Part shown: in pieces, positions 31,890 through 43,541 of the stretch
How the letters are laid out: each line of letters begins with the position of its first letter
How positions within the stretch are numbered: the stretch's first letter is position 1
From: Rhabdophis nuchalis
Taxonomy: Eukaryota > Chordata > Lepidosauria > Squamata > Natricidae
DNA: 64,000 bases
Assembly: GCA_039707465.1 (NCBI GenBank)
Contig: CM077651.1
Span: forward strand, 20,891,019-20,955,018
Direction: 5' to 3'
The notes under the pieces: model-generated
Seen by the model: the letters and a program-made list of their open reading frames with translations, nothing else
Database searches by the model: none
What the model was told of the DNA's origin: nothing
Position numbers and translations under genes: made by a program

Positions 31890-33422
31890 ATAAGAAAATA
31901 GCTGGGGAGATACCACATTACATATTAATGGTTTTTTAGAGGAAAATTACTTTTGTTAGTTTGTTGTTTAATTATTGTTCCCCACACCCAGATGGGCACT
32001 GAGGTCCAGAAAAAGAGAATGCAATGAGATTGCACATTGCCTGCCTACCCACCTGTGTTTTCAATGAAAGACATTGGTGCAAACTTCCCAAATACACCTG
32101 GGATGAATTAGAAAGGTCAGTGAATTTCCTTCTGAAGTAATGACACCTTCCACGGCCTAAGTACAGGCACACCGCCATGGATCCTTCATCCCTGCATGAG
32201 GTCCAGTTAAAGACTGCTTTGAATCACTTACACAAGGGGCAAAAAAGAAATCCTTAGTTATAAAGTTAATGGTTTGGAAGTATTTTAGCTTGTTGTTTTC
32301 TTTTTTTGGCAATGTTCTTTTGGGATGTAGGCAGGGAGCAGGCAGACACAAAACCCTTTTATCACTCAATGGCTTCTCAAGCAGACAAAAGAGATTAGAA
32401 TTGCCTCATCAGTTCCCATATGATGTTTACCCTCGATCTGATTTTGCCACGCACTGTCTCCCCTTTTCTCTTGAAGATACATACTTCCTCCAGTCTTTTT
32501 CTCTCTCCCTGGGTCTCTTATGCACTCAGAGGTTTGGTGTGTCCTATTCTCTGCCTCTCATACATGCGCCATCTCTCTGAGAGCTTCCAGATGAAAGAAC
32601 AGCAGCCAAGCAGATGGATTTCCCCCATTCCTCACATCACAATTTGAGGCTTCCAACATAAACCATTTTAAGGCATCTCTGTGCCAGTTACCATTACAGC
32701 ATGGGCAGAGAAACGAAGCCATAAGGCAGTTAATGCGGCTTCAGAAATGGCAGGGTCTTTTGCTTAAAGGGTGAGCTTATGCTGTCATTCATAAGTATTC
32801 TTGAATCCCCATGGCTTCTAACTGCTAAAATTCCATTATTCCAGTGGGAGGATGCTGGGATTAAGTGAAACTTCCCAAAGGCAGAACTATCAGACACACA
32901 GTGAACTGCTACCCATTTGCTCTCTTTTTATTTTTGTCAAAAGATGGGAGGGATGGGCATGAATGGTGGAATAAGACATTCATTTCTTGGCCAGCAATTG
33001 GGCTCCATCGTTGAGTGCAAGAAGCAGAGCTGACTGGCTGGTAGTTTTCTGTGTGTCCTAGTCTCACCAATTTGAACATGACCATGCTTACGATGTCTTT
33101 ATAGCAAGTCTCGGTGCATTTGAAATTGAAATTCAGAGGCACCGGGAGACAGAAAATCTAGTCATCTGGAAGAGTTTTCTTGCCTTTGTTTCTTTCATTT
33201 CTACATTTTTCACTGGCCCTCTGTTCCTTTCTAGGCGCAAAAGAATTCCGAGCTACACATTTTAAATAGTGGTTAATAGAGGACATCCACAGGCCTGGGA
33301 ACACTATAAGTTAATTTTAGTGGAAAAAAATAAAATAAATTCAGAACGTTAACTCAAACACTGTATTTGGAGGACATTCTGTCGTTGGAATAGTCTTTGT
33401 CCAGGCATCTAGATTACCTTTT
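31890..33422. other. Unassigned sequence
   Basis: Mixed-composition DNA with no element recognised. Frames of up to 103 codons (32269-32580) show no domain. Confidence 0.5.
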
Positions 33423-33510
33423 GTTGTTGTTGTTGTTAGTTGTGAAGTTGTGTCTGACCAACTCAGACACAGCTCAGCATCTTTAATCACTGAGCCACCG
33501 TTCCCCTCTT
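33423..33510 (-). mobile_element. Short SINE/Bov-B-like fragments
   Basis: (TTG)n followed by TTAGTTGTGAAGTTGTGTCT resembles the Bov-B 3' end. CTCAGCATCTTTAATCACTG with GAGCCACC resembles the head of a Sauria SINE. The two are joined directly. Confidence 0.45.
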
Positions 33511-33663
33511 ATTAATACAGCGTCATAACTATTAATACAGTGCCGCAAGGGCTCTAAAATATATAATATTAAAACATTATCAGGCTGATTATTTTAGCCA
33601 TGAATAACACAGGTTTTCAGAATTGGACTTGTTCAATTCTCTTTCTCCTTGGTTCACTTGTCT

Positions 33664-33908
33664 TTGTTGTTGTTGTTAGCTGTAAAGTTGTGTCCAATCC
33701 ATCGTGACCCCATGGACAACGTTCCTCCAGGCTTTCCTGTCCTTTGCCATCTTCTGGAGTCCATTTAAGGTCCTGCCTACTGCTTCAGTGACTCCATCCA
33801 GCCACATCACTCTCTGTCGTCCCCTTCTTCTTTTGCCCTCAATCGTTCCCAGCATTAGGCTCTTCTCCAGTGAGTCCTTCCTTCTCATTAGGTGGCCAAA
33901 GTATAGTT
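33664..33908 (-). mobile_element. Bov-B (RTE clade) LINE, 3' end
   Basis: The plus strand begins (TTG)n then GTTGTGTCCAATCCATCGTG, the inverted Bov-B 3' end. The minus-strand frame 33676-33888 contains the Bov-B C terminus (SLEKSLMLGTIEGKRRRGRQ, WLDGVTEAVGRTL, DRKAWRNVVHGV). RTE elements of this type are well known in snakes and lizards. Confidence 0.92.
33676..33888 (-). pseudogene. Bov-B ORF C-terminal fragment
   Basis: Seventy codons of the C terminus after the RT domain, ending in MDWTQLYS. No catalytic region is present because of 5' truncation. Confidence 0.85.
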
Positions 33909-33910
33909 AA

Positions 33911-34424
33911 GATTTCCCTTAACCTCTATTATTTGAAAGGCAGCAAAAAAAAATTTTCCAGTAAGTTTTTAGAATTGATAAACTACTTTAGAATTGATAA
34001 ACTGCTTACAAGAAGGGGCATGGATGGCTGGGTGGAAGGTAATGGTGTGCTACAAAATGTTTAAGAACCAACTCTTCCATTCCCAATGCTGTTGCCACAT
34101 TGGTAGTTGCAAAATAGCTGGTTGATATGCCAAGCATGTGGTATAGCTCTACTCTCAACTGGCTCACAAAATTCCAGAAAATGTAACTATTAACTTTGGT
34201 AGAAGCTGAGTCCAAGCACACTGCCAATGATTTTAGTCTATTTTTATATTGTTTATTTTTTTAAAAAATCATTCAAGTATGATTTGTAATAATAATTTGT
34301 ATTTATTATGGTTACGGTGTGTGTTTTCTTATTATGGATCATCAGGACTCATATGGGAGTCATATATGAGACATACATGGTATAATGATAAACACAATAA
34401 TTATTTTCTGCCTTCAGTAGAAAG
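33911..34424. other. Unassigned AT-rich sequence
   Basis: TAGAATTGATAAACT is repeated in near-tandem at about 33970-34002. Nothing else was recognised. Confidence 0.45.
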
Positions 34425-34786
34425 ATTTTTCTGAAGCCTCCAGAGAGCGAATAATGGCCCAATGGGCAAACCGGAAGTCCGTTCCCAAACTTCCAGATTG
34501 CCCATGGGGCTGTTTTTTGCCCTCTGGAGGCTGAAGCCTTCTGGGGTCTCCAGCGGGTGGGGGAGGCCATTTTCACCCTCCCAGGGCTCATAGAAAGCCT
34601 CTGGAGCCTGGGGAGGGTGAAAAACTGGTCCATTGTGCACCAAAAGCGAGGGGGAGGGCAGGGGTCAGGCGCACATGCATGCAGGGGTCATGCACATAGA
34701 ATTATGAGTGTGGGCACACCCGCGCACAACCTCCCTGCGCTCGCCCCGCTTTTGGCACGTGATGGGAAAAGGGTTAGCCATCATTG
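34425..34786. mobile_element. hAT-type element, right end only
   Basis: The right terminus GGTTAGCCATCATTG is the inverted form of a CAGTGATGGCGAACC-type end. The interior holds GCCTCTGGAGCCTGGGGAGG-like units similar to 19188-19676. The left terminus was not found. It is followed at once by ACATAGAT, which flanks the next element. Confidence 0.55.
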
Positions 34787-34794
34787 ACATAGAT

Positions 34795-34947
34795 CAGGGA
34801 TGTCCAAACTTGGGAACTTTAAGACTTGTGGACTTCAACTCCCAGAATGTCCAAACTTGGGAACTTTAAGACTTGTGGACTTCAACTCCCAGAATTCTGG
34901 GAGTTGAAGTCCACAAGTCTTAAAGTTCCCAAGTTTGGACATCCCTG
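34795..34947. mobile_element. Fold-back hAT-type element with a duplicated arm
   Basis: The outer arms 34795-34848 and 34894-34947 are perfect inverted repeats over 54 bp (start CAGGGATGTCCAAACTTGGG). The left arm is repeated directly, minus its first few bases, at 34849-34895, and the centre is AGAATTCT. ACATAGAT flanks the element exactly (34787-34794, 34948-34955). No coding sequence. Confidence 0.95.
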
Positions 34948-34955
34948 ACATAGAT

Positions 34956-36407
34956 GAATGAAGAAGCATTGTCCTGCTTGTTTTATACTGATTATGCCAC
35001 GGCTCCGGTTTTATATAGAGAGACAATTGCATAGTTCAACATAAAATTGATCTGAAATATGCCTGAATTGTTGTTGCTCTTGTGCTCCATTTGTTTTGTG
35101 GTGTGTATCTTTACTTTCAAGTGCAGCAGAAAGTAAAAACTGCATCAAAGGCTGTCCTTTGCATTTTCAACAGCTTCCTGTCCATTCCTGAACTCATAGC
35201 TGCAATGAGAGCAAACCTTTCCAATTCATACTGTAGGCATCCCAATAATAATCAGTCAAGTGTATTGCAAGAAATAAATGACACCATGCAGATTCCTAGA
35301 AGAATTCCTAGGAGTGTATTTTCAAAGATTTATATCCTAAAAGATTTATGTGCTTTTTTTCAGTTTTTTATTGAATGACCACGGGAGTCACTAAAAAATC
35401 ATTTTGGAATTCAGATTAATTTCTCCCCAAAAAAGCTGCCAAACAAGCAGCAGTTTTCAAGCTTTCAAAAATGGAACTAGGTCAAATGAGTGTATATCAT
35501 AAACCATTTTAAGCTGCAGGCTCAGAGTGGAAAAAGAATTTGGCTTGCAGGAACAAGGGTGCAGAACAAATGTACCAAGTATCTGATTGATGTTCCTCAT
35601 GTAAACTCCTGCTACACAATTCACAAACAATGAATTTGATCATTTTCCCCCTCACTCTCTTTAAGATGTTAGCTTTGCAAAGGACTGATATTTAGGTTGA
35701 ATTTGCTTTCCATCCTATCAGTTTTCTATCTTGGACAGAGTTCTATAATTCTTTACACCTACCAGATGTAATGGAATTTGTTTGTGTTGTTTGGTTTTTC
35801 CAACTAAGCAGATGGTCATAAGTGGACAGAAAATTTGCCGCTCTGCTTTTTAGGATCATGTATATCCTGAAGATTGTTTTGCTATAGGGATATTACTTTT
35901 CTTTGCAAAAATGAGCTAATCACACAATTGGGCTACTGCTTGTTCATGTCCACACTGATTTATTTTACATCACATCTTCCTTTCTTTTTTTTCTTTCCTT
36001 TTTTATTTTTTGAGATAAGGAACCAAAACCACTCTAATTTGTTTTGCATAATACCATGTAGAGTCATAATTGTGTAGCTTTTTAAATACGATGTAAACTT
36101 ATCTAAGTACAACAGAAATTAAAGGCTACAATTGCTGGATTTAGTGTGACAGTTACAGTTGCTTTGCTGATTACTGGCAAAATACCGCATGTGTTTATTG
36201 CAATGCATGATAATAACTCTTGCCAATCTGAGGTTTTGCATGCAAGATGCTGTTCCAACCATATGTAAGCAGAGATCAAAAGCCAACCATGCTTCCCTCT
36301 GCAACTGTCTGAAACTTCACTAAAATGATATATATTGGATTGGTATGTGGAGGAGGCCTGGACAAGATCTATACTATCTCCTTTTCAATATGCTCACTGT
36401 AGTAGGG
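34956..36407. other. Unassigned sequence
   Basis: Single-copy-looking AT-rich DNA with a pyrimidine run (CTTCCTTTCTTTTTTTTCTT) near 35977. No gene recognised. Confidence 0.5.
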
Positions 36408-37278
36408 TGGAATTCAGATAATTTAACAACCAGTTCACCCAGGATCAGATTGCCTGTGATGGGAGGTGTGGTCCATCACCATCCTCCAGCTCCACTGCAC
36501 ACTCAGGACAATCCTCCCACAATGGCCAACCTGACCTTAAGCAAATAGATTGCTAAAGTTCCACCCTTTGCCCAAAGGCTGTTTCCGAGGGTGCTTGTCT
36601 GCATGTTGGTCTCATGGCTGTTTCAGCCTTTTGGACACAGCTCCTTTAAAAGGCAAGGTTTCCAAGGAACAAGGAGAGGGTTACCATAGAGACAAAGAGT
36701 TGTTGCTTCCCAGGAAGGTGAAGAATTGGGGGAAGGGGGAAGTGGATGGAGGGATTTCCCCCCCTCCCCATGGAGCTGTGCGCAGAGGGTATTGGTCAGT
36801 CTGAAGGCAAAAGTGGGAGGGGCAAGGAATTAAGTTGGCAGCATTATCAAAGCTGGGCCCAATGTAGGGGGAGACTGCAGAATTAGTTTGGCCAGGCATA
36901 TTATTACCCCCCTCCCACACACACACACACTAGAAACGTGGATCCTGGACAGCTGGCAAGAGGGAAGGAGGAGGAGCGGGGAGAAGAAAGAGGGAAAGCA
37001 GCCTTCTCCTTCCCTCATGCTGACCGCTCCATTGCCCATTTCTCCATTGCAGCCACCCTTTTCCAGATATTTGCTGAACCATCAGCTAAAATGAGGTAAG
37101 AGATCTCGTACAATCTTACCTTTTATGGGTCCAAACAACTGTTTCATTTGGAAAAAGGGACTATTTTTGTTTTATTGTGATTGATGATGGATTGCTCCTT
37201 TATCCAATATTGGTCAAGAGCTCACGTGTGTTATGGAGAAGATTTCTTCAGCATCACCAAATAAATATAAGAGAGTAC
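36408..37278. other. Unassigned, with a possible hAT edge and (CA)n
   Basis: GGGTGGAATTCAGATAATTT (about 36415) resembles the left end of the CAGAGGTGGGATTC family, but no right end or target duplication was found. A (CA)7 tract lies at about 36915-36930. Purine-rich GGAAGGAGGAGGAGCGGGGA follows at 36963. Confidence 0.4.
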
Positions 37279-37286
37279 ATTTACAG

Positions 37287-37610
37287 CAGTAGTGGGTTCC
37301 GTATTCCGTTCCAACCGGTATGGTTGGAATGGCCCTGACATCACTCACACACGCGCCCATGATGCGCACATGCATCCTTCCTGTCAGCGAGGCTTCCGCA
37401 AGCCTCCGTGATGCTCCAGCTACTCAGCAGAGCGGACGCAGGCACTGTATGTGCCATGCGCGCATGCAGAAGTGCAAAAAGCATAAACACCGGTTAGGAG
37501 CTTGGATGGGCAGGCGGGCCCTCTGGAGCACCATACCAAAATGGTATTCGGTGCTCCGGGCTGGCTCCGGTACATCCGTACCAGAGCGTACCGCCTGCAA
37601 CCCACCACTG
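37287..37610. mobile_element. hAT-type short element, 324 bp
   Basis: Termini CAGTAGTGGGTTCC and GCAACCCACCACTG. ATTTACAG flanks it exactly (37279-37286, 37611-37618). The interior has GCGCACATGCATCC, CGGTGCTCCGGGCTGGCTCC and other GC-rich segments. Confidence 0.93.
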
Positions 37611-37694
37611 ATTTACAGTAACATTTCGGCAAAGTTATACTGATTAAAAATTCAAGTTTTAGCTCCCACTTTTGACACTGAATACTATACCTGA

Positions 37695-38041
37695 GAAGGG
37701 ACTCAGTGGCTCAGTGGCTAAGACACTGATCTTGTTGAACAAAAAGGTTGGCAGTTCGGCGGTTCGAATCCCCAGTGTAACGGAGTGAGCTCCCATTACT
37801 TGTCCCAGCTTCTGCCAACCTAGCAGTTCAAAAGCGTGTGAAAAAGCAAATAGGAAAATAGGAAACATATTTGGTGAGAAGGTAACAGCGTTCTGTGCAC
37901 CTTTGGCATTTAATCATGCCAGCCACATGACCATGGAGATGTCTTCGGACACCGCTGACTCTTTGGCTTTGAAACAGAGATGAGCACCGCTTCCTAGAGG
38001 TGGGAACAACTAGCACATATGTGCAAGGGGAACCTTTACCT
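37695..38041 (+). mobile_element. Sauria SINE, full length with 12-bp target duplication
   Basis: The Pol III A box lies in GTGGCTCAGTGGCTAAGAC (about 37706) and the B box is GGTTCGAATCC (37761-37771). Body and tail (ACAACTAGCACATATGTG, AACCTTTACC) follow. TACTATACCTGA flanks it perfectly (37683-37694, 38042-38053). This is the best-preserved SINE in the window. Confidence 0.96.
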
Positions 38042-38053
38042 TACTATACCTGA

Positions 38054-39831
38054 AGTTGCAGCAACAACTTCTCCCCTACAGGGAACTTACAGATGGTTTC
38101 TTCTATTCTACTTCTGCTGGGAATTCATTGATACTTCTGATTTCTCCCCAGTTGTTCTCAAAGCCATGGTTTGACCAAGAACGTGTAACTGCCAGAACCA
38201 ATTTATTTGAAAATGCATATAGGGCTTCTAAGGTCCCTTACTCATCAGGTATAGGAGGAAAGTTCTCAAAATGAAAAGAGCATATAAAGCTCAACTAAAA
38301 ATTAAGAAAGTTAAGGGACAAATTGGCAGAAAGAATTCCAATTTATTTTTTGTGCTTAGTTGCTTTCTTCTTTCCACCCTAATATTCCTTGATCTCTCAG
38401 CAGTTTTGGCTCCTATCACCTACAGAATCCTTCTTGAACAGCTGTGAGGCTTGGGAATAAGAGGTGCCATTGCAACTGTCTGAGTTAATTTTTCACTAAG
38501 AATTGCTTTTCTTTTCCAAAGGGTTCCAATGCATATTGAAAAGAAAGTATGAAAGTGACCGACATAAACAAGCCATAGACTACCTATGGCCCAATATAAG
38601 ATCAAAGATGACATTAAATATTTTGCAGGGGTTGAAAGAGTAGCATATCAGGTTTCCAAATAATGCCCTAATTGATTCATGAGTCTCAAACCAATTTTTT
38701 TAAAAAAATAGTCATTTATTTTGCCAAGACTTTTTTGCAGTCAGATCTGAGCCTTATTTGAATTGTAGCTGAACTTTACCCCTGTTCCTTCCCTCCCCTC
38801 AGTCTGTGTCATAAATCACATTTCCCAATGAGGTGCACCCCTCCCAAGCCTGCTGCAGCAACTCCTAAAGTTGCTATAATGTGGATTGGTAGCTCCAAAG
38901 TATAAATTGTTCCGTCATCCCAGTTGTTTAACGTGGATGGAAGAGTGGATTATATTTTCTGATGATCCTCTTGTCTTTATAGATGGGGCAGAAGTTCCAT
39001 AGTGGTACATAAATATATTAGGTCCAAACAGAAACAATTTGTACAAAATCATGCAATCGTAAGTAATATGATTAAATAAATACAGGGAAAGTGTAAGGTC
39101 AGATATTTTCATCTTGCTTCTCTATTAAAGATTTACAAAAGAGAAAGAAACGATGAAATTCATTATGTGTTGAAAGAACAATATCAATTGGAAAATTTGA
39201 TTATGAATATGACCAGGATAAAGATACAGAGCTCTTTTTGAAGCATTTTCTGGCTTATTTTCATAGTGGTCTGGATTGCCTGATTGTTTTCAGTATCTTC
39301 ATGTACATGGCACAGGACTAAAAAGAATTACAGAAACAGCAGGGAACTCTTCGAAATTTGAATTTTAAAATTTTATAGTGCGTTATTTAGAACAGCTGCA
39401 GAGTCTTATTTATAAACTTCTAGTGAGGCTTGACTCATAAACTGGGGGGAGGGAATCAAAGATAGCATGATGAAATGAATCTAAAAGTGAGGTGTGCTAA
39501 TAGATTGCAACAATGAGAATTTCAATGGAAGAAAAATATTTAATTGATTCTGAATGTTATACTTCGAGAAAATTGGTGAAAGGTTTTTATCATTGATAAA
39601 TAATCCCATTTGGTGTCTATCACCATAGGAATGAATGCTTGAACCTCTCTATGAAATAATGGCTAACCAAGTCAAGAAAAGCAAATCTGGTCATTTCTAG
39701 TCTTAACAGATGGATTGTACCACATTGAAAATGTGAATGTATCTATACAGAAGCTCTGTTTCAATTTCAAAGGATCTTGAGCCTGTCTACTAAAGTGTTG
39801 CCTATTCTTCCTCTTTCTCACCCGCCCCCAC
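38054..39831. other. Mostly unassigned; faint L2 RT trace
   Basis: At 38370-38520 the plus strand reads LDLSAVLAPITYRILLEQL, which resembles the L2 LDLSAAFDTIDH region with a broken catalytic motif. The rest shows no recognisable element. Confidence 0.35.
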
Positions 39832-40690
39832 CCGCGCAGCTTGATGTCATCGGCAACTTTGATGATTACTCTTTTATCTGCTCATCTAGATCATGTATAA
39901 GGAAATTGAATAATACTGGTCTTAAGATAGAACCTTGGGTACCCCACGGTGTGCTTCCCTCAATGTAGAGGTAATTCCACTGAGGACTACATGCTGGGTG
40001 AGGTTGTCAGCCTATGCAAATCCATCTGGGGTGACACTGTCTATCTCACATTGTTCTATCTTACCAAGAAGTAGGTTGTGGTCTACACTGTCAAATGCCT
40101 TGCTGAGGTGGACTATATATGTCCACAGCATTTTGCTGGCCCACAAATTTAATTACTTTGTCGATAAGGTTTGTTTGGCACAATCTGTTTTTGACAAACC
40201 TATGTTGACTTCTAGTAATAGCTTTGCTTGTTTATATGTGTGCACAGATCTGTTATTCTTTTCCAGGAACTTCCTTGGTATTGATGTCAGTATTGATTGG
40301 TCTATAGCAAGGGTGTCAAACTCATTGTGACTTTTTTCTCCTTCGCTAAACTGGGGGTTGGGGTGGGGCAGCACGTGATGCATCCAGCCATGGGCTGCGA
40401 GCTTGACACCCCTGGTCTACAGCTTCCTGAACCCATTTTTTTTTCTTTTTGGGAAGATGGGGACCATATCAGCTCTTTTACAGACCACTGATTGTTCCCT
40501 GGTGCTCCATGATCTTTGAAAGATATGGATCAGTGGTTCCAAGATCATGTCTGGCAGGTCCTTCAGAACTTTGGGATGTAATCCATCTGGTCCTGGTGAT
40601 TTGAACTCATCTGGCATGGATAGGTGTGCAATGTTCTTACTTATCTTATTTATATTCCTAATCTCTCTTTTATGGTATTGCTTCTAATAG
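39832..40690 (-). mobile_element. CR1 LINE, RT core, split by a hAT element
   Basis: On the minus strand the order is SPGPDGLHPKVLKDLPDMIL (about 40606-40540), VVCKRADMVPIFPKRKKNG, then the hAT insert, then the NRSVHTYKQAKLL region, a GVPKVLS box (about 39940) and VADDIKLRG (about 39855-39834). These match CR1 RT blocks. The GVPQGS box is degraded but the catalytic DD pair survives. The C terminus and 3' end are missing. Confidence 0.85.
40308..40414. mobile_element. hAT-type short element, 107 bp
   Basis: Termini CAAGGGTGTCAAACTC and GAGCTTGACACCCCTG. Octamers GTCTATAG / GTCTACAG flank it (40300-40307, 40415-40422). It is the shortest member of the CAGGGGTGTCAAACTC family here. Confidence 0.92.
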
Positions 40691-41344
40691 GTTGGACCAT
40701 TTTTTCTTCCTTTTGTGTTAAGACAGATGGAAAGAATGAATTAATATGCTCTGCTTTCTCCCTGCTGCCTGTTATTCCTTGCCATCTTCTCTCATTAGTG
40801 GACCATTCAAGGAAATGACAATGTAAATCGTTATATATTACTGGTGTAAATGTATTGCCATTTTATTATATAAAAATGGAAATGGGAAGGAACTGGGAAA
40901 CTTTTGCCCCATTTGTCTGTTATGTGAGTGAAGAACCAGGGTGCTAAACATCTTGAAAAATTGCAATCAACTGATAGAGAACAGCAAAGAGGCTTCAGAG
41001 ATACAAAATTATTTTGTACCATTTAATAGAAAAATATGCTAACCAGGAACAATCTTTCATTAGCACTTCACATTCTTAAAGCAGTATGTCAAAGTTGCAT
41101 ATTGGCAACTTTGGCAACTTTGCATATTGGCAACTTTGCATATTGGCATTGTACCTATTTAGCTTTACATCTATTCATTTCTATAAAGGTTGACAAAACC
41201 TGAACTTCACACACACATACATACACAAAACACTAACATATGTTAGATGGCAGATCTTTTCTGTAATGCCGTAAAATATATATTTTTATTTTACTACCTA
41301 TAAAACCACCTGTTACAATACTAAGACAACACAGTATAAACAGT
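40691..41344. other. Unassigned, with a small tandem repeat
   Basis: GCATATTGGCAACTTT is repeated in a short array at about 41097-41146. No coding signal. Confidence 0.5.
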
Positions 41345-41371
41345 AGAGACTTTCAGGTTTCTAGCTTCTAT

Positions 41372-41640
41372 ATGTCTCAAGACTTAAAATGGACACCTAA
41401 CTTCAAAAACATCATCAAAAAGGCACAACAAAGAATGTTCTTTCTGCGCCAACTCAGAAAGCCCAAACTGCCCAAGGAGCTGCTGATTCAGTTCTACAGA
41501 GGAATTATTGCGTCTGTCATCTGCACCTCCATAACTGTCTGGTTTGGCTCTGCAACCAAAAAAGACAAACATAGACTCCAATAGATAATTAGAACTGCAG
41601 AAAACACGTTGCTACCAACCTGCCTTCCATTGAGGATCTG
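41372..41640 (+). pseudogene. Rex1-like RT C-terminal fragment
   Basis: The frame carries WTPNFKNIIKKAQQRMFFLR, KLPKELLIQFYRGIIASVIC and TSITVWFGSATKKDK, then a stop (41582). Downstream sequence continues the element in other frames (LPSIEDLCTAQVKKR-like). This segment lies after the RT catalytic core, which is missing. Confidence 0.7.
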
Positions 41641-41873
41641 TGTACTGCACAAGTCAAAAAGAGGGCTGTGAAAATATCTACAGATCCCTCACATCCTGGA
41701 CATAAATTGTTTCAACTTCTACCCTCAAAATGACGCTATACGGCACTGCACACCAGAACAACTAGACACAAGGACAGTTTTTTTTTCCTGAATGCCTTCA
41801 CTCTGCTTAACAACTAATTCTCACAACACTGTCAATAATTTACTAAGACTGTATCACTATTATTCTTCTCTTC

Positions 41874-42519
41874 TGTAGAGTTATGGTAATAATGATACAA
41901 ACTTGTTGATTAATAGAAACATTTGCTTTCTGTAACACACATATATTATGCCTTGTATTTGTAATGTAGATGCTTGCATGCTGTGGATTCCTTTGTGCCC
42001 CGGGGCTGATTTCCTGGGGTCCTGTTATTGGGGTCTGTAAGATAAATGTCAAATCCTGTGATAAGATCTGAAATCTTCTCACCATGTGTGATGGGCAATT
42101 AAGCAAACAGAGAAGGGAAAAGATAACAAACCTTTTGAGCCAGGAAGGATGCAAATCTGAATTAAGATATATGATCCAAGTTTTACAATGTTAGGTTATA
42201 TGACTTAAGGTTTGACTTGAAGTTTACAATGTTGCTAGATATATGGCTAGAGAGTAATTAGAAATCGAAGAACAAAGATCCTTTTGAAGATCAAACATCT
42301 TTTCGTGTATAAGAAAGGACCCTGCGTAGTTGAATTTTGTAGATCTTTCCCACCATGTCCCTTGTACATGGGTTTGGGATTTCTTACCCAGAACTTTAAC
42401 TTTGATCAAAGAATAAAGTCTGTTTTCTCTGTTATTCAAGCCTCCGTTTAAGTCTTTTGTTTGGCTCATTGTGACTTGAACGTTTTCTAAGGGTCTCAAT
42501 GTATTTTCAAGACCTTACA
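41874..42519 (+). mobile_element. Solo LTR nested in the Rex1-like LINE
   Basis: Begins TGTAGAG and ends CCTTACA (short inverted ends), with the 4-bp duplication CTTC on each side (41870-41873, 42520-42523). A TATA-like GTGTATAAGAAAGG (about 42304) precedes AAGAATAAAGTCTG (about 42408), fitting U3-R-U5 on the plus strand. It belongs to a different family from the LTRs at 10080 and 30357. Confidence 0.8.
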
Positions 42520-42780
42520 CTTCCTTCCTAGTATCTATCTCTTCCCACTTATAACCATGTTGCTTGTATCTTTCCATTTATATTGGTTTTATTAGTTTCC
42601 TAATACAATTTGATAGCTTCTTAATAACCTTGACTTTCACTAAGTGTTGTATCTTTTTATCCTTGATGAATGTATTTTATTCTCCTTATGTACACTGAGA
42701 GCATATAGAACAAAGACAAATTCCTCGTGTGTCCAATCACACTTGACCAATAAAGAATAACGAATTCTATTTGGGGTGTG

Positions 42781-43451
42781 CAGGACACAATCCCATTTTT
42801 TAAGGTTACTTTAAAAACCTAGTTTATGACTTTCTTATTCATGATCTCTGAATACATTTTTATCGTGAGCCCCGACTTAGAATTTCTCAGGAAAGGTTTC
42901 CCTTTCAACTATTAGTTCAAGACCTTTTAAACATGGAATCAGGGTGTTCCATAGCTGGTAAATCCTTAGCAGGCCTCTAAATCTTTCAAAGATGTTATCC
43001 AATTACCCTTCATGGTCCACAGCACCGTTCTGTGTGACTGTGTCTTTCTGTGTGAAAAATTAAGAGTTCATGAAAGGTTAGGAACCAATGGAGTTGAAAA
43101 GCAAAACTGCACTGCCCCCACCTGCAGAATTTCACACTTCCTGCCTGTACACAGAAATGTATTACAGGGGTCTTCCAAGAGATTAATACAATCAATAACA
43201 GCGAAGTCTATCTCATGTTTGGGAACTCTATAAGTTCCAACAAGGCCCTTGTTAACTTTTCCTAACTAGTATCTAAGAACCTCCTTTATGTGCAGATGAG
43301 ATGTGCTGACGACCAACGTTAATAATCAGGGAGCTATGTTTCAAGACAGCTTTCATAGGAAAATTAACATAAGACTAGCGTAAAAACAAAACATAACAAA
43401 GAACAATTGTGGGGTACTTCTTTAAGTTTTAGGTAGTCTAGCCACTTACTC
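42781..43451. other. Unassigned sequence
   Basis: No recognised element. Confidence 0.45.
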
Positions 43452-43541
43452 CAGAGATGGGATTCAACCATTTGGAATGGTTCAAGTGAACTGGTTGTTA
43501 AAATTCTGCCCAGTTTGGTGAACCAGCTAATCCCACCACTG
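43452..43541. mobile_element. hAT-type miniature element
   Basis: Termini CAGAGATGGGATTCAACC and GCTAATCCCACCACTG enclose GGTTGTTAAAATTCTGCCC. No convincing target duplication. The GC-rich repeats CGGGCCATTTTTCAGGCC follow to about 43700 and may belong to it. Confidence 0.6.

Larger units (their letters stand above)
41345..42780 (+). mobile_element. Rex1/Babar-like LINE, 3' part, split by a solo LTR
   Basis: The left part (41345-41873) encodes the C-terminal region. The right part (42524-42780) holds the 3' end with TGTACACTGAGAGCATAT, CAAATTCCTCGTGTGTCC and ACACTTGACCAATAAAG. Order is continuous once the LTR is removed. The clade call is inferred from the coding motifs and the 3' end. Confidence 0.75.

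Noticed and set aside
31304..31918. Long frames of 163-204 codons in several readings
   Set aside because: They come entirely from the GAGA/GACA simple repeat, with composition limited to a few amino acids and no domain.
36415..36545. Complete hAT-type element
   Set aside because: Only a left-end-like GGGTGGAATTCAG is visible; no right terminus or matching octamers were found.
37706..37780. Functional tRNA gene
   Set aside because: A and B boxes are present, but the sequence cannot be folded into a full cloverleaf and continues into a Sauria SINE body.
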